DNA from: Chrysophaeum taylorii
Taxonomy: Eukaryota > Sar > Pelagophyceae > Pelagomonadales > Pelagomonadaceae
Length of the DNA: 33,192 nt
Assembly (NCBI GenBank): GCA_029834535.1
Contig: JAQMWT010000425.1
Location: 1 to 33,192 of the forward strand
Reading direction: 5' to 3'
The notes beneath the pieces are model-generated. The model saw only the letters and a program-made list of their open reading frames with translations. It did no database searches and was not told the origin of the DNA. How positions within the stretch are numbered: position 1 is the stretch's first letter; each line of letters opens with the position of its first letter. Below are positions 15,961 through 25,287 of the stretch, piece by piece. Both the position numbers and the translations under genes were made by a program.

Positions 15961-16032
15961 GGGGTCTCCGTGGATCGAACACGGGACCTACAGATCTTCA
16001 GTCTGGCGCTCTCCCAACTGAGCTAAGACCCC
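15961..16032 (-). tRNA. tRNA-Phe(GAA), copy 3
   Basis: A 72-nt cloverleaf that differs from copies 1 and 2 by one base at the anticodon-stem junction. It is not followed by the SINE body, so it is the best candidate for a real tRNA gene. It again has G at position 73 and no nearby T-run. Confidence 0.8.
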
Positions 16033-16136
16033 GAGTCGAACGCGCTAACCTTCCCATTCTGACGCGCGATTACACCTCGCCTTCAACACGGCTCGCGGGT
16101 TTAAGCTAGAATGTATTGACCTTGTAGCAGAAAGGC

Positions 16137-16147
16137 TTTATATACAA
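16137..16147 (+). promoter_or_regulatory. TATA-like box
   Basis: TTTATATACAA. It is the only clear TATA-like element in the 16033-16594 interval, but lies about 450 bp before the next ATG. It might serve that gene with a long leader. Confidence 0.3.
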
Positions 16148-16475
16148 AAATCGTGGGCTGAGAGTTAAAACTTCACGATCGTTGTTCTGTAGTTTCTTTT
16201 TACTTTCTTGAAAGAGAAATTACCTACAGGACGCAAGGCTGCTTCGGACGTCTTCCGTTTTTTTTTTTTTTCTCATTGTTTGGTGCACCTCCGTGATCAT
16301 CTTGGTTATGCACACCGTCCACGTGCCGTTGCAATGTTCGTCTGCTCAGAAGAGCCTTGCGCACCCGCAACGGCCGCGCGCTCGTCTTCCCTCACGTGCA
16401 GGGGGCAGGGCCTCGGCGAGCATCGAGTCCGTACGGTAGTCGCGCTCACAAGAAGGGGGTAATGCAGCGTTGTCA

Positions 16476-16511
16476 TTAGTTAGTTAGTTAGTGAGTTAGT
16501 TGGTTAGTTAA
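16476..16511 (+). repeat. TTAG-type simple repeat
   Basis: ATTAGTTAGTTAGTTAGTGAG and continuation to TTGGTTAGTTA. It has the same repeat unit as the SINE tails, but no SINE body is seen beside it. Confidence 0.6.
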
Positions 16512-16594
16512 ACCTAATAACTTTAAGGTCTCAAGGGTTTTTAAAAGGTCGTCGACTGCTAATGTTGTTTCTAAACTTGTTCTGATGTGTAAGT

Positions 16595-18037
16595 ATGCTC
16601 GAGTTCTTAACGACGTCGGTGGACGACGAGACAGGGGGCTTGCACAAGAACCTCGAGAAGGCCATGTCGCTGGCCGAGGATGAGCTCGTGGGTGTATCGG
16701 GCGAAATACTTGTCGGGGAGGAGGTGGAGCAAGAGGAGGAGGAGAAGTCCTCTCCACAGCAGAGCGACAGTTGTGCTGCTTCGGGTGTGCCGTCGGGCCC
16801 CCAGCCGCGCGTGCTGCTCGACTACGAGCTCGAGCAGCTCGTCTCGAAGCACGTCGCGACCGTCGAAGCGTCCTTCTACCTCAAACTCCAGTCGCAACTG
16901 TTGCTCGGCGACGCGCCGTGGGCACGCGTGCTCGTCGCGCTGTTTTGCATCTGGCTGCAGCAATTCGCGCTTCACACGGTCTCCGCTGTCCTCTTCCTGA
17001 CCTGGAACTACGCGCACACCGACGACCCAGACGTGCTCGATAAGGCGTTCCCAGCGGGGATTTCCCTCCCGGCCAACTTCAAATATATGGTCGACGAGCT
17101 CTTCGACGGCCGCAGCGGCGCGTCCGTGCTCGGCGTACCGGTCCTCACGTCCCTTCCGTTGTTGTTTTGTGTCTTTGCTGTTGTCCTGACGATCCACGAC
17201 GAAGTGGAAGAGCTTCGCATCGGGTTTCTCCTCGTGTGCCACCGTAGTCGTCTTTTCCAACCGCGCTGGCTGGCCGCGTGGCTCGTGGGCGTCGGCAGAT
17301 TCTGCCTCATCCTCAAATTCTCCGGGACCACGATGCAATTGCTGGGCACCGCCGACGGTCCGGTGAACATAATCTTGAACTCTCTCGCCTTGGCCTTCAT
17401 TCTGGAATTCGACAATTCTGCGGCCATGGTGTTGACCGCTTACGGGCCGCTCGAACACTCGTTTTTTGGGGTGCTCACGGCCCGCAGGCGCGTCAAAGAC
17501 CTCCTTCGCTGCGATACAATCACCGACGGCACCCAAGGTCTGAGAAGCTCCCTCTTCGACATCCTCTCCCAGACCTTCGAGGCGAAAAGAACCTTACTAC
17601 TCGCCTACAACGCGATCGAGCGATGCAAGCCTCTCGCGTTCTCCTTTTTGATTTTTAACGTCTCGTTTCGCATGCAACGATTCGCGTGCACGGCGAGGCT
17701 AGCGAGTGTCGATGACGACTTCACCTCGCATCAAACCACCATAACCAAACACTACAATTGGAGCGAGTACTTCATGGCCTTCTTCTTAACGACCTCGATG
17801 CATCTCGCGTTTGTCGTCTCTTCCCCCTTCACCTCCAACTACAAAATCCTCCTCCGTCGCATTGCCCTTTTGGTGCTCGACATTGCCATTCTCATCTTGG
17901 TCTACGAGACCGTCTTCCGCTGGTGCAACGACCTCGTCATCTTCAACTTCCACCAAGATTCCTATGACCTCTGGGAAAGTGTCTCCCCGATGCCGAGAAG
18001 ACAAGGTCGCCACAACAGGAACGATGCCCTCCCATAG
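16595..18037 (+). CDS. Multi-pass membrane protein, unknown function
   Basis: 480 residues from ATG to TAG, uninterrupted, with G/C-rich third positions unlike the retroelements. An acidic N-terminal tail (Glu-rich around 42-50) precedes about six hydrophobic segments near 108-138, 178-200, 224-242, 257-285, 391-411 and 418-441. A long soluble stretch (about 290-385) lies between segments 4 and 5. The C-terminus is basic (MPRRQGRHNRN). There is no motif I can assign to a transporter or receptor family. The next gene downstream on the same strand is also a membrane protein of similar codon use; a functional link is inference only. It looks like an intact intronless host gene. Confidence 0.75.
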   Translation: MLEFLTTSVDDETGGLHKNLEKAMSLAEDELVGVSGEILVGEEVEQEEEEKSSPQQSDSCAASGVPSGPQPRVLLDYELEQLVSKHVATVEASFYLKLQSQLLLGDAPWARVLVALFCIWLQQFALHTVSAVLFLTWNYAHTDDPDVLDKAFPAGISLPANFKYMVDELFDGRSGASVLGVPVLTSLPLLFCVFAVVLTIHDEVEELRIGFLLVCHRSRLFQPRWLAAWLVGVGRFCLILKFSGTTMQLLGTADGPVNIILNSLALAFILEFDNSAAMVLTAYGPLEHSFFGVLTARRRVKDLLRCDTITDGTQGLRSSLFDILSQTFEAKRTLLLAYNAIERCKPLAFSFLIFNVSFRMQRFACTARLASVDDDFTSHQTTITKHYNWSEYFMAFFLTTSMHLAFVVSSPFTSNYKILLRRIALLVLDIAILILVYETVFRWCNDLVIFNFHQDSYDLWESVSPMPRRQGRHNRNDALP

Positions 18038-18058
18038 ATGGATATTCGTCTTTGAAAC

Positions 18059-18090
18059 CTCCGCCTCCTCCTCCTCCTCCTCCACCGAAT
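18059..18090. repeat. CTC trinucleotide microsatellite
   Basis: A CCTCCGCCTCCTCCTCCTCC run just after the stop of the preceding gene. Confidence 0.8.
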
Positions 18091-19643
18091 TTTCTTCCGC
18101 CGGATCGATCGGATTAACCCTTCTTGTTGAATTGGCAATACCCTGATACGACGACGACCCTTCGGGAAGGGTGGTTGCGGATATTTACTTTCTTCGCGGC
18201 GGGGGCTGCGTCGTAGCATGCAACACCGACTATGGCCTCTCTTTTTGCGCAACCGTCGATAATTTGGCGTCAGCACGAATTAAGACCCAATTTTTTTGTT
18301 GCAACCGCCGGAGATTGGATGCCAAAGTGGTGTCAGCAGCCCAAAGGAGGGCGAGCTGGCAATCAATTGGTGTTGCGCAGGAAGCTGAAGTCATATCCGG
18401 CTTCCTACATGGCTGAGTGGACATTCTTATCGGCTGGTTCTCGTGGTTGACAGCACTCGATTTCTCCAAAAGCACTTAAATAGATCCGCGTCCTGGCCTC
18501 GAGGGGTTTGCGATAGCGGAAAGAGCCCCTGGACTGGGAGTAGTGTCCCGCACACCGATGGCGAAGAGGCGTGTGGTCACAGGATCCGGGCATGGGTCAC
18601 AACTTCCGAGAGCGCAACTTCAAGCGCGCTTCCGTCCTCATACCGCGCATCGCCTTTCTCTGAAAGGTAGATGGCTGAGGCTTCGCGTGGTGCTACCGTC
18701 AATTCCCTTTTCGCTACGCCCTCATGATCAACGGCGCACAATGCTCGACACTTATACGCGTCGCTGTCTGCCTCGGAAATTTGTTTTACCCACAGCCAGC
18801 CTGTTTTTTTCTTGTGTCGCTGCCTCCCGGCGCGCTAGCTACCAGCCAGTTGCCCCCAAACCCTGTCGTCGACACCGCATTTTATATCACTCATTGCAAT
18901 AATATAGTCTACCAAAAGAATTTCGGTCGGCAATTCAACGTGCCAACCCCAGAGGAGCTTTTCGAGGCTCTTTTGTCTCGAAGTTATTTATACCGATGAA
19001 TTTAAACACATTGCTATCATGGTATAAGGCAACTACCAGGCTCACTCGAAGAGCCAGAATGAATGGTCGCAGAGGAAGTGAAAGAAAGAAAGACCACGGA
19101 CGACAATCTTTCTCTTTAATCCAGCTCGCCTCTGGCGGTCTATTGCGGAGCGCAGCAAGTTGGCAGGAGGCAGACTCGATCGCCGCCCGCAATCTCACAA
19201 CCAACGCCTTCTTCTTTGCTCACACAAAACCAGTACACTCCTGATTCAGGTCCGGCGTGGCACCCCATTTCAGGAGCAAGAGGGAGAGGTTGGAATGCTA
19301 GCCCTGGCAGTCTGCCAGAATGCGAGAAAGGAGAGCCTGTTGCGCGCCTGCGCACCTTCCCTGCGAAACACTTGACACAGGGTTTTTGACAGCTCACTGC
19401 GAAGAGGATAGGGAAGGAGAGCAAGCAGTCATACAGTCCTTTTTCAAGGGCGTCTGCTTAGAGGGGAAGGCGGGGAAAGCACGCGGGACTTGGGCGGCCA
19501 AAAGCTCGGAGACGCAGGTAGGCGTCACGCCGGGTTTAGAACCAGAGTTGCAACATTACGCTAATAACCCGTGCACACGTTCGTTACCGTGCCGCTGCGG
19601 GTGCATGCAATGCCTCTACTCATCATCGGACTTCAAACCAACG
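18091..19643. other. Long intergenic stretch, nothing recognised
   Basis: About 1.5 kb with only short unsupported frames. I found no 5S, U6 or tRNA sequence, no LTR ends and no repeat shared with the rest of the window. Confidence 0.5.
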
Positions 19644-19652
19644 GATATATAG
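19644..19652 (+). promoter_or_regulatory. TATA-like box upstream of second membrane protein gene
   Basis: GATATATAG, 85 bp before the ATG at 19737. Position and sequence fit a core promoter. Confidence 0.4.
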
Positions 19653-19736
19653 ATTTCTGAAAAGTCTTCAACGGATCAACAACGGGAACGTGCCGAAGTA
19701 ATAATAATAAGTCTGACCCAGTGTGAGGAGAGTCCC

Positions 19737-20510
19737 ATGTCGAGCGTCGCCTTGTCGCACCAGCTCAGCGCGCTCCAGCTCGCGAGCGTCGGGAATTTCG
19801 GAGTCGCCGTCCTGAGTTGTGTCTACGGCGCTCACAACCTCATCATGTTGTTACTTACGTTCTTAGATCACAATGACGACGACTGCGGCGATCCGTTCGA
19901 GTCGCGGCTCGCGCGGTGCGGCTCGCCGGTCAGCGACGAGGTGTTCCACTTGCTCGATTTCTGGCCAACGTTCGCGTTCGCGCTTCTCACGTCGTTCTCG
20001 TTCGCGCAGTCCTCGATGCGTATTATGTTGATGCTCGAGGTGAGCTTTTCTTTCGTGCCGGCGATGCTCGTCACGCTCGACCTCAAGAAATTCGAGGTCC
20101 TCTCCCACGAAATTGAGTACCTCGACGAACTCGCGCGCGCGATCCTTTTGGCGGCGCTGTTGCGCAAGGCGCGCGTCATCAGCGCGCTCATCCCGTGCGC
20201 CCAGCTCCTCTCCTACAACTGCCTCGCCGACGGCGAACGAATATCCCACTACTTCGAATTCTGCTCGGGCCTCTTCTCAGCGGCGGCCACCTTCTGGCTC
20301 TGCATGGACAACAAAATCCAGGCCGAGTCCGAAATTATCTGCATCTGCCAGGCCCAAGGCTATTGCCGCAATCTCGACTCGCCTCACTCCGCCATTCGTC
20401 GACGCTCTCGTCGCGGCCGCGTCTCAATCACCCTCCCGACGCTGCTGCGTCAGGGCACTTCCCAAAAGAACCTCGAGGAAGCTCCCATCGCCGACTACGG
20501 CGCGGTGTAA
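19737..20510 (+). CDS. Small multi-pass membrane protein, unknown function
   Basis: 257 residues, ATG to TAA, strongly G/C-ending codons. Hydrophobic segments lie near 18-43, 72-92, 96-115, 134-160 and 170-190. The C-terminal 60 residues are soluble, with a basic patch (RRRSRRGR, about 221-228) that could be cytosolic. It has no domain I recognise. Codon use and overall design resemble the gene at 16595, but I see no convincing sequence similarity between the two. A host gene is likely. Confidence 0.7.
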   Translation: MSSVALSHQLSALQLASVGNFGVAVLSCVYGAHNLIMLLLTFLDHNDDDCGDPFESRLARCGSPVSDEVFHLLDFWPTFAFALLTSFSFAQSSMRIMLMLEVSFSFVPAMLVTLDLKKFEVLSHEIEYLDELARAILLAALLRKARVISALIPCAQLLSYNCLADGERISHYFEFCSGLFSAAATFWLCMDNKIQAESEIICICQAQGYCRNLDSPHSAIRRRSRRGRVSITLPTLLRQGTSQKNLEEAPIADYGAV

Positions 20511-20910
20511 TTAGGAGAAGGCATGCTTTCCGTGTGGTAGAAAACGTATATATGGTACAGTTGTACAAGCTCATTCGACCATAAACCGCACCAACATATC
20601 ACAGATTTTTGAGAAGGTTTATTGTCAGGGTCGTTGTTCGGCCATCAAGGAGAGGGTTAAAGTTGCTTAGATCGGCGTAGAGAACAGTAATTTCAACTGT
20701 GTTACCCTTCAGTAGAGTGAGCGCAGTGGTAGTCTGCCCTCGTCCTGTGCTCTAACAACGAGGACAGCACGGTGTGAATAACACAGCGTTTTTCTGAATT
20801 AAAAGTGACAGAAGTAAGAGAGCTAACCCTAGGATAGGGGGGTATCAACCCTAAATCAAATTTTCTATCTCTACGCCCTCACAGATTGAACTCGGTGAGC
20901 GAAATCTGGA
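20511..20910. other. Spacer, possibly end of the older copia element
   Basis: No gene. It lies downstream (on the minus strand) of the copia RNase H relic, so an LTR could lie here. CAATAAAC on the minus strand near 20620 could be a poly(A) signal. No partner LTR is in the window to prove it. Confidence 0.35.
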
Positions 20911-21528
20911 TCAAACTAAGCAGGAAGCGACTTTCCATCGACAAGTATGTGGAGAGTGTTCTGGACGGAATTGTACGGTGGAAGAGTAGCGGAAAGAGTA
21001 ACTTGATGAGATGGTGGTGAAGAAGAGGTGGAATGAACACCGTAGGCGTTCTTGAACTTGTGGAACAAGTTGCAGGAGAGAAGTGTCGAAAAACGATCTG
21101 ATAGTGAGTAGGACACCAGAGGGGACGAATGACCGAGTTGGCTTGGTAGTCACGAATGCGAAATTCTCGTTAATTGATATGACGAGAGGGAGCACTGACC
21201 TCAGGGAGATTAGCGACATGTAATGCGCTAGCGTTGTCAATAAGCAGGGAGATAGCGCGAGCTTGATCACGTGAAAATTGATAAGGGGGAGAAGAGAAGA
21301 TCCTATGAAACCACTGGCATTCATCAGTGGCTGCGCTAGCGGGCTAGCGGCGATGAGTTCGGCTTCCATGGTGCCTTTGGCAGTAAGGGTTTGGCGTTTG
21401 CTAGACCAAAATACGAGGTTGCCAAATACGAAAATACATGCTCCAGAATGAGATCGTAAGCGAGGGTCAGAACTGCCAGCGAAACTGGTATCAGTGAAAC
21501 AAATAATAGGTGAACTAAGATGATGCAA
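20911..21528 (-). pseudogene. Older Ty1/copia RNase H fragment, opposite strand
   Basis: Minus-strand translation CFTDTSFAGSSDPRLRSHSG, then VFWSSKRQTLTAKGTMEAEL: the typical Ty1/copia RNase H block (D-SFAG, RSHSG, W-SKRQ, EAEL). After about residue 70 the homology breaks into other frames. It was the insertion target of the plus-strand copia element: the frame appears to continue from the far side of that element (33131-33171, read on minus) through the AATTC duplication. Confidence 0.8.
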
Positions 21529-21531
21529 TTC
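21527..21531. repeat. Target-site duplication of copia, left
   Basis: AATTC, repeated exactly at 33131-33135. 5 bp is usual for Ty1/copia. Confidence 0.75.
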
Positions 21532-21846
21532 TGCAGAGAAATCTGCTGCCTCTTACCCTTATCCGTCCGTTGAGAACGTGATCTCTTCCTTACCCTTCTT
21601 CTTCCTTTCTACACAATCAAATAGTCCTCTGATTTGTGCCTACGCTCATCATCATGGTCTAGCGCGCCCCGAGGTATGTAGCACTATACACTTTACCTTT
21701 CTCGTGTAGTTCTAGATGCCGCCTGTCGTGTTCTGAGGATATAGGGAACATACCTTTTCATTCCCCGAATTAAATACTTCCAGACGTTCATGATGAGACG
21801 GGATGGTTTCCCAGGTGACTTACCACTGCTTGCTAAATGTTCTGCA
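21532..21846 (+). repeat. Copia 5' LTR
   Basis: 315 bp, starting TGCAGA and ending TCTGCA (a perfect 6-bp terminal inverted repeat). It aligns over its length to 32792-33130 with many differences. Confidence 0.9.
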
Positions 21847-21860
21847 GGTTATGGGCCCAG
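21847..21860 (+). other. Copia primer-binding site, tRNA-iMet half-molecule type
   Basis: GGTTATGGGCCCAG follows the LTR with no gap. It is the reverse complement of the conserved anticodon arm of eukaryotic initiator tRNA-Met (CTGGGCCCATAACC). Drosophila copia is known to prime with a 5' half of initiator tRNA-Met using this region. Confidence 0.85.
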
Positions 21861-22372
21861 GCGGGTCCCTGAGAAATCATGTGTTAAAACGTGCACGTAA
21901 CCTATGGGTATTGGGTCGTTACCGCGCCGACCTAGCCTCGCCACGAAAACACACTTGTAAATACAACGCCATTACCATTGGGCTGTATATAATACTTTTT
22001 TTTTTGCACACGTGATCGTGTAACCTTGTGTGCACCTGTTCATAGCATCGTATTGTCATGTCAATGTTGATGTGTGTGTAATTGGCTAACCTGTACTCTT
22101 GCACACATGTTATGGAATATTTTGGGTACGTCCACTCGTACATTCCATGGCAATGCTTAACAAGCTCCTTGAGAGCACCAGAACTAACCAGCTGCCTGAG
22201 TGACTACGCTTAGCGACACTACTCTGGACTCACAGCTTGCACAGTCGTCATATAGACACATTTTCCATCGAAAAATCGATGAGTGTACATAGACACCGAT
22301 AGACAGACCCCCTTAGAATGTCTAGACAGTGTCAACTGCGTGACTGAACCCACAGGTTCCCCGTCAACTGCT
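21861..22372 (+). other. Copia leader, no gene
   Basis: About 510 bp with a T10 run near 22000 and no convincing frame. The gag frame is open from 22283, but the first ATG is at 22373. Confidence 0.6.
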
Positions 22373-23857
22373 ATGGCAGAACACGCAGCACGAGCCGCAC
22401 CCAAGGCGATCACAGGTGCGGATATATTGAAGCTCGAAGCTCCTGTAGTTGAGTTTCTTAACTTTTTTTTTTGTTGGCATTTCACCAACGAAGCTTTCCC
22501 CCACTTACCTGATGCAGAAGTAGCTCAGCTAACTACTGTCTGTTACGACTATGAAGTCAAGGCATTACGTCCTGAAATCAATGCTTGTCTCTTAGAAGAG
22601 GAACGAATCTTAAATCGCGCGCACCCGAAGGCACTAGCTTTCGACACTCGTGTTCGTGCCCCGGTTACCATGTTTTCGTTAACTGCAGCTGACTGGCACA
22701 CTTACCAGAACACGTACGCTACATTCTTGCATACTTACTTCAATCTTGAAAGTGTTGGAAAACCGGCACTTGCGGCCTGGCCCGCCATCAATGAGATATA
22801 CAACAAAAGCTATTTACCCAACAAGGCTCGAGCTATTATGCTCATCGCCTTTAGTCACTACGAGTCTGTTACGACTACTGATGTGTCTTATTTGAAACAG
22901 CAATTTAACTCTGTTGTTTATAATCCTAACTGGTATGTCCATGTATTTATCGAAGCTGTCCTAGCATTTAGGCAAATCTCTTACCAACTTAACCAGGAAG
23001 AGACTGACCTTCAATTCGACTTTGGCACTCTTTGCAGAAAAATCTATGAAGAGATACATCGGCATTATGCCGATAATACCAGCAACAACCGCTACGATCG
23101 TGGTTGGGTAGATTGGTGTTATATGTACGAAACCCGATCTTCATCTCGACCTGTACCAGAAGCTGAACGATTGTGTCACCCTACCAACCCAAGCTACATT
23201 TTAGAATACGCATTAGACCTTTACAATGTCGTATCAAATGGGTCGAACAAAAGACGCTTAGAACGCCCTGTTTCTTGGCAACCCTATGTCGAAGGTTTAT
23301 CATCTCAACCAAAGCCAAAGTTACTCCTTACACATACTTTGGACTCATCGGACAAAAGTCTGACTCAAACTGCTAACACACTCGCCTTCATCACTTCGTC
23401 CCAACCTGGTACATCTTCCACGTTTAATGCTAGACGCTTGCGTAACTCTAATGATGCTCGCCAGCCTTTCTCTCGCAGCGATTTATCGTATTATCGTCCT
23501 GGTGATTCTTACGTCACCAAGAAAACTGCCGGACAGTCCCATGACCGTCCAATTTATCCCCGCACTTTTGACAGGTCCTCTCGGTCTAACATGAAATTAT
23601 TAGATCGAACAAGTCACACCTTAAACACCCTGCGAGAACAGTGTAGCGAACTCACGAAGCATGTGACAGATAATGATACCACGGCTCAGCTACAACATAA
23701 TATCAACAAGTTATTTGAGACTTTGCTACAATCAGCCGATATCCTGTCAACGACATCTACTGAGGACAACAGTAGTTTACTTCGTCTAAACGAACAGCTC
23801 ATGTTTGCAGAAGACATCATTTATGATGTAGACGTTCATCTATCCTCGACCGAATAG
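22373..23857 (+). CDS. gag: Copia gag-like protein
   Basis: 494 residues from the first ATG (MAEHAARAAPKAITGADI). The N-terminal part (to about 290) is helical, with W-, F- and Y-rich segments as in copia gag; no CCHC zinc knuckle is seen. A polar linker (about 330-400) and a C-terminal predicted helical coiled region (HTLNTLREQCSELTKHV) follow. The frame ends in TAG (23855-23857), which lies inside a copy of the shared motif: STE-stop-SLNY. The next ORF is in the same frame, so a single suppressed or mutated codon would give a gag-pro fusion. Confidence 0.75.
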   Translation: MAEHAARAAPKAITGADILKLEAPVVEFLNFFFCWHFTNEAFPHLPDAEVAQLTTVCYDYEVKALRPEINACLLEEERILNRAHPKALAFDTRVRAPVTMFSLTAADWHTYQNTYATFLHTYFNLESVGKPALAAWPAINEIYNKSYLPNKARAIMLIAFSHYESVTTTDVSYLKQQFNSVVYNPNWYVHVFIEAVLAFRQISYQLNQEETDLQFDFGTLCRKIYEEIHRHYADNTSNNRYDRGWVDWCYMYETRSSSRPVPEAERLCHPTNPSYILEYALDLYNVVSNGSNKRRLERPVSWQPYVEGLSSQPKPKLLLTHTLDSSDKSLTQTANTLAFITSSQPGTSSTFNARRLRNSNDARQPFSRSDLSYYRPGDSYVTKKTAGQSHDRPIYPRTFDRSSRSNMKLLDRTSHTLNTLREQCSELTKHVTDNDTTAQLQHNINKLFETLLQSADILSTTSTEDNSSLLRLNEQLMFAEDIIYDVDVHLSSTE

Positions 23858-23870
23858 TCGTTAAACTACG
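23848..23870 (+). repeat. Shared TSLNY motif at gag/protease border, with stop inside
   Basis: GACCGAATAGTCGTTAAACTACG. It differs from the gypsy-A copies only by TA for AC, which turns the Thr codon ACG into TAG. It sits exactly between gag and the protease frame. Confidence 0.85.
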
Positions 23871-24572
23871 TGGAGCCACAACACCATACTGTCGTTACTG
23901 CTCCCACCCCAACAACAACTCCTCCTACTACAAACAAACAGGGTAATCCTTCCAATACTGTGTCTAACCTCTTTACCGCTTCCGCCATCTCGGCTTTACC
24001 ACCAGCATTATTGTCCTCGCTATCTTCACAGGTCCAATCTGCCCTCAACCTACCATCACAAGCCGAAACCAAAAGGGATGCCGATCACACTTCTCTATCG
24101 TCATTTGACGAAAAGCACGGCATGGCTGATGAGGCTGACGAACCATCACCACCTGTTCAACCGATCATTATTCCAACGAGCCTGCTATTGCTGAAGAACT
24201 TTTTTACAGCCAGCCTCTCCACTACTTGCCCACATTCGGAAAACGCCTTCCTCACCAACTACATGAAGGTAAACAGTGTCCCTCCACATTGCTCTTTTCT
24301 ATATTTTGACTCTTATGCTACCATCTCATTGATGTCCACCTACTATTTCGCAATGCCCAATCATATAATTCCATTGGACTCCACATACGCTCCGATTGTT
24401 ATTCAGACGGCAACAGGACAACAACGGGCATCACACATGATGTTAGCACGCAACATCATTATTCCCCTACCAGATCATCCACAAGTTGGCTACGTTAAGA
24501 TCGACTTCGCTTTATATCTTCAACCAGTGCATGACCGTCATCTCGCTATCCTGAGCATGCTCGAGTGGAACC
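23858..24572 (+). pseudogene. Copia protease region, split by SINE-like insertion
   Basis: In phase with gag after the TAG. A proline-rich linker is followed by SFLYFDSYATISLMS (about 24296-24340), at the place of the copia protease active site (usually DSGAT); Gly is replaced by Tyr. MLARNIIIPLPDHPQVGYVKIDFALYL fits the later protease strands. The frame stops inside the insertion at 24573. Omitting the insertion and one duplication lets it continue in phase to 25284 (see 24950). Confidence 0.65.
24563..24572. repeat. Target duplication of SINE-like insertion, left
   Basis: GAGTGGAACC, exact copy at 24940-24949. Confidence 0.85.
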
Positions 24573-24939
24573 TAACTAACTAACTAACTTCAGCCCTCTC
24601 CCGAGCATGGGAGCCAGGCCGGACCGACAGGAGCCAGTCCGGAATCACGGGCCTGTAGACGAGGAGTGCCGAAAGGTCGGTCGGCGGAGAGTGACCATCA
24701 AGCTTGTCGCCATGTGACGAGGAGACCGCGATGTGACTGACAACCAACTCGTCGATAACCTTCCGTCTTCGCCCCCCGGCTATACCCCGTCCCACTGCGA
24801 ACGTTCCGGCTGCCAACCGGCCCGCCCGGGAGGCGAATAGGTGCCAACCTACGCCGGGAGGGCGGATGCCCTCGCAAGGCTTAGGATTCATGAGGCACCG
24901 TCCTCCATCGCCACCGCAGTCAGCGATCAGGGTAAGGGA
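24573..24939 (-). mobile_element. SINE-like insertion in copia, without tRNA head
   Basis: 367 bp between 10-bp duplications. On the minus strand it ends in a GTTAGTTAGTTA tail (24594-24573). The 180 bp before the tail match unit 1 near the tRNA cluster (about 15044-15235), including GACCGACCTTTCGGCACTCC. The 5' part (24939 to about 24766) is GC-rich, differs from unit 1 and has no tRNA cloverleaf I can find. It is a different head on a shared tail module. Confidence 0.8.
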
Positions 24940-24949
24940 GAGTGGAACC
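24940..24949. repeat. Target duplication of SINE-like insertion, right
   Basis: GAGTGGAACC. Confidence 0.85.
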
Positions 24950-25284
24950 AGACTGATCTTACCACCGTGTTCAATGATCGAGCTGAGCCAAAGCTCAGCG
25001 CTGTCACGAGCCGCATAGACAAAGATGTACGTATACCCATGCACTATGTAGCAGCTAATCTACCCGCTCTCCCTTGTATCACTTACAACATCGCGCGCGA
25101 CAAGCGGCTGGAACTTCGCTCCCTTGCATTTCCTCTCAAGCGATATCATGAAAACAGGGAGCTACTGGCATACTACAATTGCCTACTCCAACGAGTTTTA
25201 CCAGATCGGCCGTGGATTCGCCCTTTGGTTCTCAATCTTCGGAAACAGAACAAATTTGTTCAGCAAAATACGCAGCCATTAAGT
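24950..25284 (+). pseudogene. Copia protease-to-methyltransferase linker
   Basis: Continues the protease frame after the insertion (QTDLTTVFNDRAEPKLSAVT...). It contains a basic-hydrophobic stretch with WIRPLVLNLRKQNKF. It ends in TGA (25285-25287); the same frame goes on directly into the methyltransferase-like domain, so the TGA is one in-frame stop. Confidence 0.6.
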
Positions 25285-25287
25285 TGA

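Noticed and set aside
16208..16462. Short plus-strand ORF upstream of the first membrane protein
   Set aside because: 84 residues, crosses a T-rich homopolymer, no conserved feature and no promoter of its own.
18038..19736. snRNA or 5S rRNA genes in the long intergenic stretch
   Set aside because: I looked for U6 and 5S landmarks and box A/B pairs and found none convincing.
24766..24939. tRNA or 5S origin of the second SINE head
   Set aside because: Possible box A-like and box B-like strings occur, but no cloverleaf or 5S fold can be drawn.
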